NCBI GenBank assembly: GCA_963662155.1
Contig: OY759268.1
Coordinates: 57,777,469-57,841,468, forward strand
Direction: 5' to 3'
DNA: 64,000 bases
DNA from: Lamellibrachia columna
Taxonomy: Eukaryota > Annelida > Polychaeta > Sabellida > Siboglinidae
Made by a program: the position numbers and the translations under genes. The notes under the pieces are model-generated. The model searched no databases, was not told the origin of the DNA, and was given only the letters and a program-made list of their open reading frames with translations. Below, one piece after another: positions 22,439 to 36,000 of this stretch (the first letter of the stretch is position 1; each line of letters starts with the position of its first letter).

Positions 22439-25400
22439 TATATATTCATACATAATATTTTAGGAACTATGGAACAGCCGTATATCTCGGCTTCATCACA
22501 AATGATGGACGTGAAGCAGCTGTCAAGATGGTGGCAGATCTACCCGGCCAACGCTTCAACAAACGTGTTGAGAAAGAAGTGAATGCTCTTATTGGCTTGA
22601 GACATCCCAACATTGTGGAATACATGGTAAATTTGCATTATATTGAATTTGTGTGATTCAGGCAATTGTCATGTTATGATCAGACTTGATATGATTTTTT
22701 TGTAATGTAGTGTAAGACATCATGTACTTGAAAAAAAATCCATGACATGCACAGTAGGGGACAACAGATGTTTGTGAAAGCGAGTACTGTATTCGACCCA
22801 TTAAGTGAACATGCCCTGATTTGCCTAAACCCCCTTTTTAATCAGAAGGATCCATAATTATTGTAATTTGACTAGTGTGGAACAAGTGAGCAGTGTTGCC
22901 ATCTGGTGTTGAACAGTTGGCACCACTTTTCAGTTGTTACACTAGTCACCAATGACACCACAAGTGTGAAACAGTTACCTTATTGTCTAGATAAACAAAT
23001 GTTGGTGTTCGCTGATAAGAAAAGATTCCTTGACATTTTTGTATGGCCCATTTTTTTTCAAGCATTCTGTGCTTATTAGATCGAATATATTATCTTACAT
23101 TAAGTCATTTGTATAATTTTACAAAGTACATTGCAACTTTTAGAGCTCTACATCATTTGTGCAATGATACAGTTGAAATGATACACTGAACTTTATTGTG
23201 AAATTGCAACTCATGTAATCCCTATGGTGCCATGTAGGGATTGCCTGAAAAAATAGTATATATTACATAACATACATTTAATTTCAGTTATACTAAGTAT
23301 TAACTATAGGATGGCAAGAATGAATGTAAGTTTCAACACACATATAACATACCCTAAGCTATAGTATGGGTGTATTAGTCCATGAGTCAAGCGTACAAAT
23401 ACTGAAGTTGAGTCTCAGATTTGGGGACTAGTTCTTACTATGGTTTTCTTCAAACCACAACTACTGAGATTACTTACTCTCAACGTTTCCACTGCCATTG
23501 ACAGCCTTCATCAGGAATGCTAGGGCGACTAATTTTTCCTCTGCTCACTAGTTGGCAAGGTGGCCATCCCATACGTGGCTCAGTCGGTATCCCCCCTCTC
23601 GATTCATGGTTGGAGTCATCTACGATTTTCAGTTACACTAATGTGTGAAGTGTCTGAAAATGTGTGACGGACATTTCAAATGAGTAACCTAATGCCTTTT
23701 TTGAAGCCATCTTTAAATATAGCTGCCATTTTCAAGCGTAAATCATCCCTTTCAAAACAAATGCTATATAGAGAAATATCTAATGTTTGGATTTAAAAAT
23801 TGTTAAATGTAAAATTCTGAGTATGTCACTACTGATCTAAAACAATTTTATACATGTTTGTCAAACATATACGGGAAAATGTAAAAAAAAATAACAATAT
23901 TATTTTCACTTTGTTATTTGTAGTTCGGCTATTATGATATTTTAATCAAATAAATTATCCATGTTTTTTATGATACTAAGCGCAATATACTATCTCAATG
24001 TGCCTTCAGGTTTATCTGTACTGCTGCTGTATGCAGTAAGTAGGTTGAAGCCAAAGCGTTACCCCAATCTGTGGCCTGGATGCAGGAGTATTGCCACCCA
24101 GTCAGTGGAGATCTCTTGCAGCAAAACGGCTTGGCCGACTTGCACGTATTGACCCCAGGTGTCCCTAACAGGCATACCTGGGATCACGTGTCAAAACAGC
24201 CTTGAAGGTGCTTGGAAAACTAGTCGTTCATCCACAGCATACCAGAGAAGCAGGACATCAGATCAGAAAGCGATGTCAGCTGTGTCCAACAGGAAGGGAC
24301 AAGAACACATCAGCTGTCTGTTTATCACGCAACAGATTTGCATGCGCTGACCATTCATCCCAGATAACACTGTGTGTTGAATGCGAGCAGTGAATGACAT
24401 TCATGTTAACACATAAATGGAGAATGTACAGTTACAAAAATCATTTTGTCAAGAAACACGTTTTTCCTTAGTTGAACTCTATTATTAAATACGTTTAGAA
24501 TATTTTAGTGTAGAATATTTTAATACGATTACTAAACCTTAAAACAATTAGTCAGTCATTTGCAGTTTGCAACTTTGGAATGAGAGTTACTGTGGTCATA
24601 CATTAGTTTTACAGATCAATTGTGTAAAAGTGAGTAAGTGATACAATATGCCAACGTACACGTATGGGAAAGTAACTTTAGAGTCAGGAGTGACATAGCC
24701 TAGTTGCTGAAAGCACCGTAAAACCCTAATGAATAAATAAATTTGTTGCGTTATAATCATATTATAATTTATAACCATGCCCAAAGCAACATTTTGAGTA
24801 TTTTAAACTAAATTTAAGAATAAACTTCGTATTTTGCAACATAAAAATACAAAATAGTAAGAAAATTTATCACAAAAAGGAGACATAATCTCATAAAATG
24901 TACACACTTTAATCTTTTATATTTATAATAAACCAATATTGCACTACACTACACAACATATTTGTACGTTTTGCTGCAAAAAGCAATTGTTGTCAAAATT
25001 AACCCCAGTTGAGCTGATGTGTGAGTATCTGTGCGTGTGCTGGTGAAGGTTATCAATTCTTTCAAGGTCTTGTGTCTTATTTTTTTAGGTTTGGGCTTTT
25101 CTTGTGATGGTTCGTTGGTGTGTTTCCTTTGGTTATCCTCGTTTCCTCTTTCCAGATGGTCTCCAGTACTGCGCCTGTTTTGGTGTTCTTATTGGCAGCA
25201 AGGGTATGACCCAAATATTTCTTCTTTTTCTTTTCAATATTGTTGACATGATTGGCTCACCATTTGCTCTTTTAAATACTTCGTTGGTGATAAATTCGTT
25301 CCATCTATTGTTTAGAAATCTGTCCATCTTTGGACATTACACTACCAATGTAGGTGGAATTGTCCACATCTGCAAGTGCTTTGTCATTCAGTAAAAGTGG

Positions 25401-28400
25401 TTTTCTGTCACAGTTTGCTCTCATTACTTCAGTTTTGGAGGCAGTTGATGACGAATCCAACTTCGTTGGCATAGCTTGACAAACAGTTTGTCTTGGTTTG
25501 CATTTCTTCAACAGAGCTATTTAACAGGCACAGGTCATCAGCAAAATCCAAGTCTACCAGCACTTTTTTATCTGTCGAGTCTATTCCTGTTTTCGTTTCC
25601 TCAGTCCGCCTCATTTCAAAATCTAACACCACAAGGTGAAAGTATACAACCTTGTCTTGCTCCAATGGTTATCTTAAAAGTTTAAGTTTTTTTCTGTTCA
25701 ATCTTTATTGAACACTGCGCATTCTCGTAAATAGATTTGATAATGTTAATGATTTTTGAAGGCATTCCAATAGATAAAAAAAATTACCATATTGAGTCTC
25801 TACAAAGTTCATCACTACAGGTGTCTTCCATTCGTTGAATTGTTCCATGATGTCCCTAGTGAATGTTTTATCTGTGCGAGATCTCCTCCAGTCAAAAGTC
25901 AGCCTGTTCTTCCATGAGTCTTGTATCCACCGCATTCCTTATGTCATGTTGTATAATGGAGCAGAACAATTGTCGTGGGACTGAAAGTGCAGTTATGCCT
26001 CTCCAGTTATTACAATTTATCAGGTTTCCTTTTTTCAGTCTGTGGGAGTACTTTCATTCTTCCATATTTGGTTCCAGAGTTTCCAAATTCACCAGACCGA
26101 TTTGTATGAAATTTTGAGCGAATATGCTAACTTACATGTACTACCAAATAGTGATTTAAAATAAAAATACTTAATTCATATATACGAATGATTAAGTAGA
26201 TAACTACCATAGAAGCAGTGTCAACAATTAGGATATTGCTTAAAGTCCTGCTTTCAGACATCAGTAAGAAACATGAGTAAATAATGCGTAGTAATGTTCA
26301 GCAAGAATTAAAGACCGAAACTTACTTGTTGCAAGTGAGGGTGGCTCTTCTCGTGCTGAGGCTAGCAGAGTCAGTAACACCATATGTCATCACCATTGTC
26401 AATATGTTACTTATACGGGCTATCAAAATGCAATGTTGAGGTTGTCAGAATCTTGAATCTACTCGGCAGTTGGTGTTTTTATTAACCCTGGAAGAAACTA
26501 ACACACAACGCTGTGCATAGGCAAAATCACAAGTGAGTGATGATGTTACATTTCCTTCGAATGAGTATCGTTCCACTGTAATAGTGTCTGCATTCGACAA
26601 CATATGGCTCAGTGAGGGAGGAACACCACATTGAGCCAATGACATCATTGTTCCATCGAAGTCACTGCTGTGTATGCCGATGCAGCCAACTGATATTGTT
26701 GGTAAACACAAGAAGTTATCCATCCAACCATCTGAGTTGTTTCACTGGGAAAATGGAAGTTTTATCTAATGGCAAACCAGCTTGTTTGTGTGGAACTCTT
26801 GAAGATTCAATTTCAACAGCACACTGTAGCAACCATCTGTGGGTATTGACTCGTTTTTTTGTTTGACCCATCTGATCAGAGAAACAACTCGTGGATGGTT
26901 TTCAACATCCTTACAAGGAACCTTGCTGAGGTGGAGGAAGATGTTTTGGGCTATTTGCCCACTATCAATGCAGTGTTGTCTTCTGTCCAAGAACAATGCT
27001 TTGGAAATAATGTCCTCGCTTGAGAACATTATTATGACGTTTTGGTGACGTTCACTAAGCATACTGAAATAGCGTACAGAATGTGCACATGTTGGGCAAT
27101 TTTCATGTAATCTGCAACTTCATGCCTAGCATCGCGAAGATATTCGCAGATGCAGGACTTCATGATGTAGTGGTCGGTTCTGGTGCTGTTGTTGACGGTT
27201 CTGTTATCCATGTTTAGAAGTCTGTGCAAGCAACTGGTCTGGGAAAAACCATGTCCTCATGTGGCGCATTTTCTGCCGTCGTCCGCCATGCAATGACCAT
27301 GTGCCGGCATCTAACGACCAGCTGTATTATCAATATTCCATGTAATTTTTCAATGGCTAATTTTGGTAACTATTCCTATTTTTATATTTATATTATGATT
27401 ACCGTTATTTCATACATTGATTAACCTGTCCAGCATATATTTAATTGTTTAATACAAAATTCAATATATATTTCAGTTAATTGTATTGTAAGTTTTCTTA
27501 AATGTGACATATTTTAAATAATGTGTCAAAATATAGTATAATGTTTGCAAATGCGGATGTATTTTTGCATGGCAAAATTGTTACTAAAAGTTCGAAAGTC
27601 CAAAATACTGAAAAAGGCTATCAGGATTCTGAAACCAATGACATTGGGTCTGGCTTTGGCTTTGATCTACCTACTGCATGCAGCAGCAGTACAGATAAAC
27701 ATGAAGGCACATGGTAGGATATTGCTTATGGTTTTATAAAAAATAAAAATTTGTCACTTATTTGATAAAAATATCATATTAGTCGAACTACAAAGTAACA
27801 AGTGGAAAACAATATATTGTTTTTTTCTTGACACTTACCCCTAATGTTTGACAAACGTACAAAAAAAAACTTTAAGATTCAACCAATATATTTTGCTATA
27901 GAGCATGTCTTGAATTGCACGAATTACGCTTGAAAATGGCAGCCATGTTTACAGATAACATCAAAAAAGACATTTAGCAATTAATTTGAAATGTCCATAA
28001 CACATTTTCAGACACTTCTCACATTGGTGTAACTGAAACCATAAAGGGGAAAGATCTCCTAATTTGAGACTCAAATCTTGTCTGGCTTGTAATGACAAAT
28101 ATTAGTTTCTCAAAAGTGGTACAAGTTGTCAGGGTGGGTGGACGCACAAACTGCATGCATGTGCAACTCTGCCATGCAACACTTGGAAAATACACACCGA
28201 CACTTGATCAGCACACGACACCTACACATAATCAAACAAACAGCTCGTTCTTTCATGCATTTGTAATTCCAGACCAGCATCGGCCGGCCACCATTCGATT
28301 CATTGAGCGGTGCTAAATAGACAAATGGATCAGTGACAGGACATCATTATACTTCTGTCAGTGCTGATTCAGTGGTGGAAATTTAAACTGGCACGCTTTG

Positions 28401-31400
28401 CCAACGATGAGGGTGTGATAAAGTAAACAAATACTAGTACTATCAATGTATTGCTAATGCCGCTGCTAAAAGCACACATGCTATTAATTATCTCTAAAGA
28501 GTCTGTGACGGTAACAGCAGTATTGCTTTCCTTTGCGTTTAACCTGCCTTCAATCATGAAGACGTATGTTTTTGCGTGTGTTTTCATTCATGTTCTCATA
28601 TATTATGCAGTGCACTTCTATTGGGAACTGTACATTATTAATAACAAATAACATTTATACATGAACATTTTCTGTGTGCAGTTATCTTTTCAATTTTTAT
28701 AATAAATTGCAAGCCCAATTTAGTTAGACACATTTGCTAATCATTATTTCTGAACTTTTTATCACCAATATTTCAGCAATAAACAATTGCATGAGATCTT
28801 GCTTAAAAGAGATGTTATGTTTTTGGTTAACTCTTCTCTGGTATTCTGCAGCATTCACGAATCACATCTTCCCAGCATGACATTAAGTTGTGCTGTCATG
28901 ACAAGAACTGCATGGGCATCACCAACCTTGCTCAGCAGAATATTTATCATGTTCTATGTTGTTTATAGATGCTAGTCAATGACAGTGAACACAGTTACAT
29001 TGCGTTAGAGCTTTGTGATTACACTCTTGAGAAATTGATCAGCCGGAAAGAGGTGAAAGATGTGACTAAAGAAGACTGGTGGAAGACGTCATTTGATCTG
29101 ATTGGAGACTTACTGTGTGGACTTGAACACATGCACACACAGAATATGTTGCACAGAGACTTAAAGGTTGGTCTCACCTGTGTTCACTTCATGAATTTCA
29201 CATCAAGAGATTAGCTTACCTTGCCTGTATATACAGTGTATGAGTACATCATTAGTTCTCTGTTGGGAATACAGCCAGTTTAATCATATGGTGACAATTC
29301 ATCCTGATTGATAAGATGTTAGCTAGATACTTGTGGTGACAGTCTCGTAAAAGTACAGGGTAATGTTGATGAGAAAAAAGAAAAAAACCTTTTTGATTAT
29401 TGAAAAATATGTTAATTATATGTCAGAATACTGGTTGTGCTCTATAGAGCTTTCGGGACCTTCACAGTCCCTTCGTCAGCATTAGAATGCACTGTTGTCC
29501 AGTGTCGTGTAACCAAGATGTTGATTGTCACATAATAGCAGTTTCATGAAGATCGCAGGAATGCTGTAGCCACCATCTCGTTTTATCTCTGGGTGCCTCT
29601 CTCTAATTTCGATAGCTTCGCTTATCTTTCTCCACCATAAGTTGTCCTCTCTGGCTAACACGGTCGCATCTCTGGCCATGATGTTATGACCCTGATGTTC
29701 CTCTACAACCATGAGGTGGGCCTTGGTGTTTGTACCCTAGTGATTTGCTGGTTTCGTCCATGTAAGTTTGTTGACATTTGGGACACGTAACCTCATATAT
29801 CACCCGCACATTTTGGTTTTGGGGGTTTTGTCCCTGGTGTGTACCACCATGTTTCTTATGGTGTTGTAGGGTTTGTGGTATGTCCCCACTCCGTGTTGTC
29901 GGAAAATGGTTCGATGTCATTCTGGTTTCCATCTCCTGGTGTGCACTGGCTTTGTCACATCTACTCACAGTAATTGTTGGCCCTGAGTGCTGCCTTGACA
30001 TGTGTGACTTTTATGGTTTTGTCATTAGTTTGCTCTGTTGATCATTTGTGCTCTAGATGATGGCTTGAGCTGAAGTTCCCACAATCGTCGTGGAACTGCT
30101 GTCATGTGACACTCAACATACAGGTCACATGACACCTGATAACAGTGCACTATAACGCTGACGAAGAAACCATAGAGCATAACCACTATTCTGACAGACC
30201 AACTACTTGGATGAGTGGGTGGGTGGGTGAGTGGATGGGTGAGTGGGTGGGTGGGTGGGTGGGTGAGTGGATGGGTGAGTGGGTGGGTGCTTCAATTATT
30301 TTCCAATATGGATGCAACATAATATAGAATCAACTTACACACAGAAATCCGTTTGTTTGTTGTTCTTCATCGAAGAATATTATTTATTTATTGGTGTTAA
30401 GTTCCTCCATTTGCTGTGATGACTTTAATGTTGTAGCCACAAAACCTCTTTGTTGTGCAACTTACCAATGGAAGCCAGTGTTTGAAGATTGGAGACTTTG
30501 ATTTAAGTCGTGGCCTGGAGAATGATAAGAGTACTCTTCGAACAGCACCTGCAGGTGTGTTACATATATTTAGTGATACTGACGTATCACATTAAGTAAT
30601 CCGCAAGTTAGTCAAAGTAGCAAACTTACTGAAGTGGTAAAACTGTTATTTAACTTATCAACAAGCTTACAGAAGTGGTAAAACTACAGTACTATTTAAA
30701 TATTGACATACATGTTGGCATTTGAAGTATGTATGAAAGCAATGTGCCTGCTTATTTGTACGATATCAGAAACTATGCATACACACAGTTGCAAACACAC
30801 ACGCATATATACGTGCTTTAACGTATACACAGTTGGACAGAATGCACACTCCAGTGTTCAAAGTATACTCTGACAAGGTGGTCTGTGACCACTTACTGTT
30901 TCACTGGGTCAGTAACTTTTTTTAGTTAGTGGTCCATGTGACTGCATACTTTTCCAGAGAAAACAACATTTTACAGCAGTATTCATCAGCTTATCATTTA
31001 TAAAAAATGGCCGTCAGAAGAAGCAAGCTGTTCATAAAAATGTGTTCTTACGCCTACATTATTGCCCGAAAAATTTTATGGCGAAACATGGCACTCGTGA
31101 ACAGTCCGTCAGTTTAATATATTAAAAATAGGTGGTCAGTAGGGTGGTAAACATTTGTGTACATAATTCTGATATACTTCAGGGAGGTGGGTAGGGAGTC
31201 ATTACGTTTACATTTTGGAAATTCATTGCACATGTTTGGCAAAAGAGGTAATTGTCATTTAGCAAATAAGTGTAATTTACTGGTAATAAATAGTTTATGA
31301 TGGCTTTTTGAAAAGCAGAGGAAAATATGTTTTATTAATAAAAATGGTAGAGGCAAATATTACCAGAATCAGTCAGATAGGTATTATTAGAATATTACCT

Positions 31401-31899
31401 GACATCATATTATGGTCGGCTGATAATACAAGTGTTGACTTGTTTGAAATCAATGTGACTTGTTTGAAATCAATGTGTTGTTTTTACAGACTCACGCATT
31501 GTGCCTTTAGTAAAACGAGGACCAGTCACTTTTGCAAGTTGTTTATCCAAAACCTTATGGGGACCAGGGTAGAACACTGACACACAACCTGTGTTGAATT
31601 AGTTTTCCTTTATTTTCCTGACTTATCAGAAAAGTACTTTTATTGGATATGCAATGGAAGCTCTCCATATATCTGGTCCTTATTGTGTGTACAGGAACAA
31701 AACATTGGCTGCCAAAAGAGGTAATTGTCCAGATGAATCAGTCAAGTAAAACTTCATCTGACAGTGATTCAACCGACAGTGAGCCAATTGACAATGTGCC
31801 AAATATCAACTACAAAAAGTCAGGTGACATACAAGTGAGTATTGTTAAAATATTTATAATTTTGCTTGATATATATATACAGTACATCGTGCAGTCTGG

Positions 31900-31931
<32 letters not shown>

Positions 31932-33005
31932 ATATATATATATATATATATATAAGAGATCACAAAACAACATAAAAACATAACAAAAGCAAGTGTCACT
32001 AGCTTTATTACGCTTCCTGTTGTCAACATTTTATTTTCACATTACCAATGATGTCACAAGTTATCACGTTTGTCAGTAAAACCGTAAAAGAATAGGACTT
32101 AGGAGTAACTGTAAGTGCTGATATGAAAGATTCAGAGCAGTGACGCAGTGTGGCAGCTTCATGAAAGTTGTGTTGTCACAGACTTCGTGCATATCAGTTT
32201 CAATATTGTCTAAAGAAACAAATGTTGGTGGACGCTTATAAAACAGATTCCTTGACATGTTTCCATGGCCCAGCTTATTAGGTTGAGTACGGTAATTAAT
32301 AAATGTGCCAGTAATTATGTAGGTGTTAACCATCAAAACGACATACATCATCACAGCGAGCATGTCATCTTCCAAATGGTGTGTACACCTAATATCTACA
32401 ATTCATGGATGTATTTCGTCAGACTAACACTCATTGATAACGATGTTATTTAATTGTCTCTGGATACAAGTACTCACTATATCACGGCTGACTAGCATAT
32501 ACAATTCACACCATATCTGTGGCGGTCTCTCTGCCCACGCACATACTTGATTAGTCTGTGAGCCAGGTAATAACCCCATCCTCCCACACTACAACATTTT
32601 AATTAATAACAATTGGAAATCTAATTGTTTGCCATTTGGTAATAGCTGCCTGTTCGACTGGGAGTGTCTGGAAGTGTGAAAAACGTAATATGGAGATAGG
32701 GATAGATATTTCCACATAATATGTTACAAATCATACAAAACTATATGGAATTGGGTATCTATGGAAAGGTATTTCAAATCTCTATAAAAATAATGAAAGC
32801 ATAATGTATAAGTATTCCATGACATCAAAATTGCATTGTAATTTGAAACCTGGAATTATATTAAGTTTGGTATTGGTGGAAATGTATATAATTTTATTTA
32901 TTTCATGTATGTTGACGTTCCCCTCATTTTCGTAGTTATATAGCATGGAAAAACGGAAAAAGAATCACATGCACAAATGCATGCATGCATGCACGCACAA
33001 ATGAT

Positions 33006-33057
<52 letters not shown>

Positions 33058-36000
33058 GCGTGTGCGTGTGCACGTGCATAAATATATTCAGGCATCACCT
33101 CTGTACAATAAGTGTTTTACCTATGACATTAAATTGCAATAAAACCTGTGGCACAATCTACCATAGGGTTACTTAAAAATAATAAATTGTATAGCCCAAA
33201 CTTGACTGACTGCTCCACCTTATGTTGAAGGGAGGATGGCGGGATAAAATTACACTCAAAACTCCTCAACCGATTTAACAGTCTATAATTAATTACGTCA
33301 GTTGGCAATAAATAACAAGTGACAAATAACAATACAACTTTCGAGATGTTCGTAAATTTAAAAGGTTTTGCGTTGAATAAATCAAGATTGAGATCAAGTG
33401 AGGCTGATACAGCCCTTGCAGTTTTTATATAGTTCATTGTTTTGCTACGCGCATGGGAGTAATTATTCGAATACCCTCACAACCATTGATCACGTATAAC
33501 ACTGACTCACTGCTTCATTACATCTGATTCTACGAGGCTATATCCTGCTATCGGCTATATGTAATAAAAAACATATAGTAATCTTTTTGGCTTCATTATA
33601 CTACATAAAATTTGTTATGCGCCAACTGTCACATTAATTTATTCTCTGTTCATTTAGGTTTGACCCAGTCTAGTTAGCCAGGTCTGTGCTCTCTGTTCAT
33701 TTAGATTTGACCCAGACTAGTTAGCCAGGTCTGTGCTCTCTGCTCATTTAGATTTGATCCAGACTAGTTAGCCAGGTCTATGCTCTGTGTTCATTTAGAT
33801 TTGATCCAGACTAGTTAGCCAGGTCTGTGCTCTCTGTTCATTTAGGTTTGATCCAGACTAGTTAGCCAAGTCTGTGCTCTCTGTTCATTTAGATTTGATC
33901 CAGACTAGTTAGCCAGGTCTGTGCTCTCTGTTCATTTAGGTTTGACCCAGACTAGTTAGCCAGGTCTGTGCTCTCTGTTCATTTAGATTTGATCCAGACT
34001 AGTTAGCCAGGTCTGTGCTCTCTGTTCATTTAGGTTTGACCCAGACTAGTTAGCCAGGTCTGTGCTCTCTGTTCATTTAGGTTTGATCCAGACTAGTTAG
34101 CCAGGTCTGTGCTCTCTGTTCATTTAGATTTGATCCAGACTAGTTAGCCAAGTCTGTGCTCTCTGTTCATTTAGGTTTGACCCAGACTAGTTAGCCAGGT
34201 CTGTGCTCTCTGTTCATTTAGATTTGACCCAGACTAGTTAGCCATGTCTGTGCTCTCTGTTCATTTAGGTTTGATCCAGACTAGTTAGCCAGGTCTGTGC
34301 TCTCTGTTCATTTAGATTTGACCCAGACTAGTTAGCCATGTCTGTGCTCTCTGTTCATTTAGGTTTGATCCAGACTAGTTAGCCAGGTCTGTGCTCTCTG
34401 TTCATTTAGGTTTGATCCAGACTAGTTAGCCAGGTCTGTGCTCTCTGTTCATTTAGGTTTGACCCAGACTAGTTAGCCAGGTCTGTGCTCTCTGTTCATT
34501 TAGATTTGATCCAGACTAGTTAGCCAGGTCTGTGCTCTCTGTTCATTTAGGTTTGACCCAGACTAGTTAGCCAGGTCTGTGCTCTCTGTTCATTTAGGTT
34601 TGATCCAGACTAGTTAGCCAGGTCTGTGCTCTCTGTTCATTTAGATTTGATCCAGACTAGTTAGCCAAGTCTGTGCTCTCTGTTCATTTAGATTTGATCC
34701 AGACTAGTTAGCCAGGTCTGTGCTCTCTGTTCATTTAGATTTGATCCAGACTAGTTAGCCAGGTCTGTGCTCTCTGTTCATTTAGGTTTGACCCAGACTA
34801 GTTAGCCAGGTCTGTGCTCTCTGTTCATTTAGGTTTGATCCAGACTAGTTAGCCAGGTCTGTGCTCTCTGTTCATTTAGGTTTGATCCAGACTAGTTAGC
34901 CAAGTCTGTGCTCTCTGTTCATTTAGGTTTGACCCAGACTAGTTAGCCAGGTCTGTGCTCTCTGTTCATTTAGATTTGATCCAGACTAGTTAGCCAGGTC
35001 TGTGCTCTCTGTTCATTTAGATTTGATCCAGACTAGTTAGCCAGGTCTGTGCTCTCTGTTCATTTAGATTTGATCCAGACTAGTTAGCCAGGTCTGTGCT
35101 CTCTGTTCATTTAGATTTGATCCAGACTAGTTAGCCAGGTCTGTGCTCTCTGTTCATTTAGATTTGATCCAGACTAGTTAGCCAGGTCTGTGCTCTCTGT
35201 TCATTTAGATTTGATCCAGACTAGTTAGCCAGGTCTGTGCTCTCTGTTCATTTAGATTTGACCCAGACTAGTTAGCCAGGTCTGTGCTCTCTGTTCATTT
35301 AGATTTGATCCAGACTAGTTAGCCAGGTCTGTGCTCTCTGTTCATTTAGGTTTGACCCAGACTAGTTAGCCAGGTCTGTGCTCTCTGTTCATTTAGGTTT
35401 GATCCAGACTAGTTAGCCAGTTCTGTGCACTCTGTTCATTTAGGTTTGACCCAGACTAGTTAGCCAGGTCTGTGCTCTCTGTTCATTTAGGTTTGACCCA
35501 GACTAGTTAGCCAGGTCTGTGCTCTCTGTTCATTTAGGTTTGATCCAGACTAGTTAGCCAGGTCTGTGCTCTCTGTTCATTTAGGTTTGACCCAGACTAG
35601 TTAGCCAGGTCTGTGCTCTCTGTTCATTTAGGTTTGATCCAGACTAGTTAGCCAGGTCTGTGCTCTCTGTTCATTTAGGTTTGACCCAGACTAGTTAGCC
35701 AGGTCTGTGCTCTCTGTTCATTTTGATTTGATCCAGACTAGTTAGCCAGGTCTGTGCTCTCTGTTCATTTAGGTTTGACCCAGACTAGTTAGCCAGGTCT
35801 GTGCTCTCTGTTCATTTAGGTTTGACCCAGACTAGTTAGCCAGGTCTGTGCTCTCTGTTCATTTTGATTTGATCCAGACTAGTTAGCCAGGTCTGTGCTC
35901 TCTGTTCATTTAGGTTTGACCCAGACTAGTTAGCCAGGTCTGTGCTCTCTGTTCATTTAGATTTGATCCAGACTAGTTAGCCAGGTATGTGCTCTCTGTT

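Larger units (their letters stand above)
23390..28090. mobile_element. Long-TIR element in intron, with nested insertions
   Basis: The left arm (about 23390-24085) and right arm (about 27630-28090) are inverted copies of each other. Examples are CAGTTACACTAATGTGTGAA at 23631 against CAGTTACACCAATGTGAGAA read on the minus strand near 28035, CTGCCATTTTCAAGCGTAA in both, and GTTTATCTGTACTGCTGCTG in both. The left arm has about 165 extra bp (about 23455-23620). The interior holds a zinc-ribbon-like coding scrap (24202), a LINE fragment (25030-26060) and unknown minus-strand frames. The ends are near TTGAGTCTCA. I could not define a target duplication. It is either a TIR transposon or a large inverted duplication. 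Confidence 0.7.

Noticed and set aside
24202..24396. A full piggyBac transposase around the Cys-rich tail
   Set aside because: No DDD core could be found upstream in any frame, so only the short C-terminal match is reported.
25031..25394. Plus-strand frames over the 25-kb LINE fragment
   Set aside because: The coding sense is the minus strand, where LINE RT motifs are read. The plus frames are shadows.
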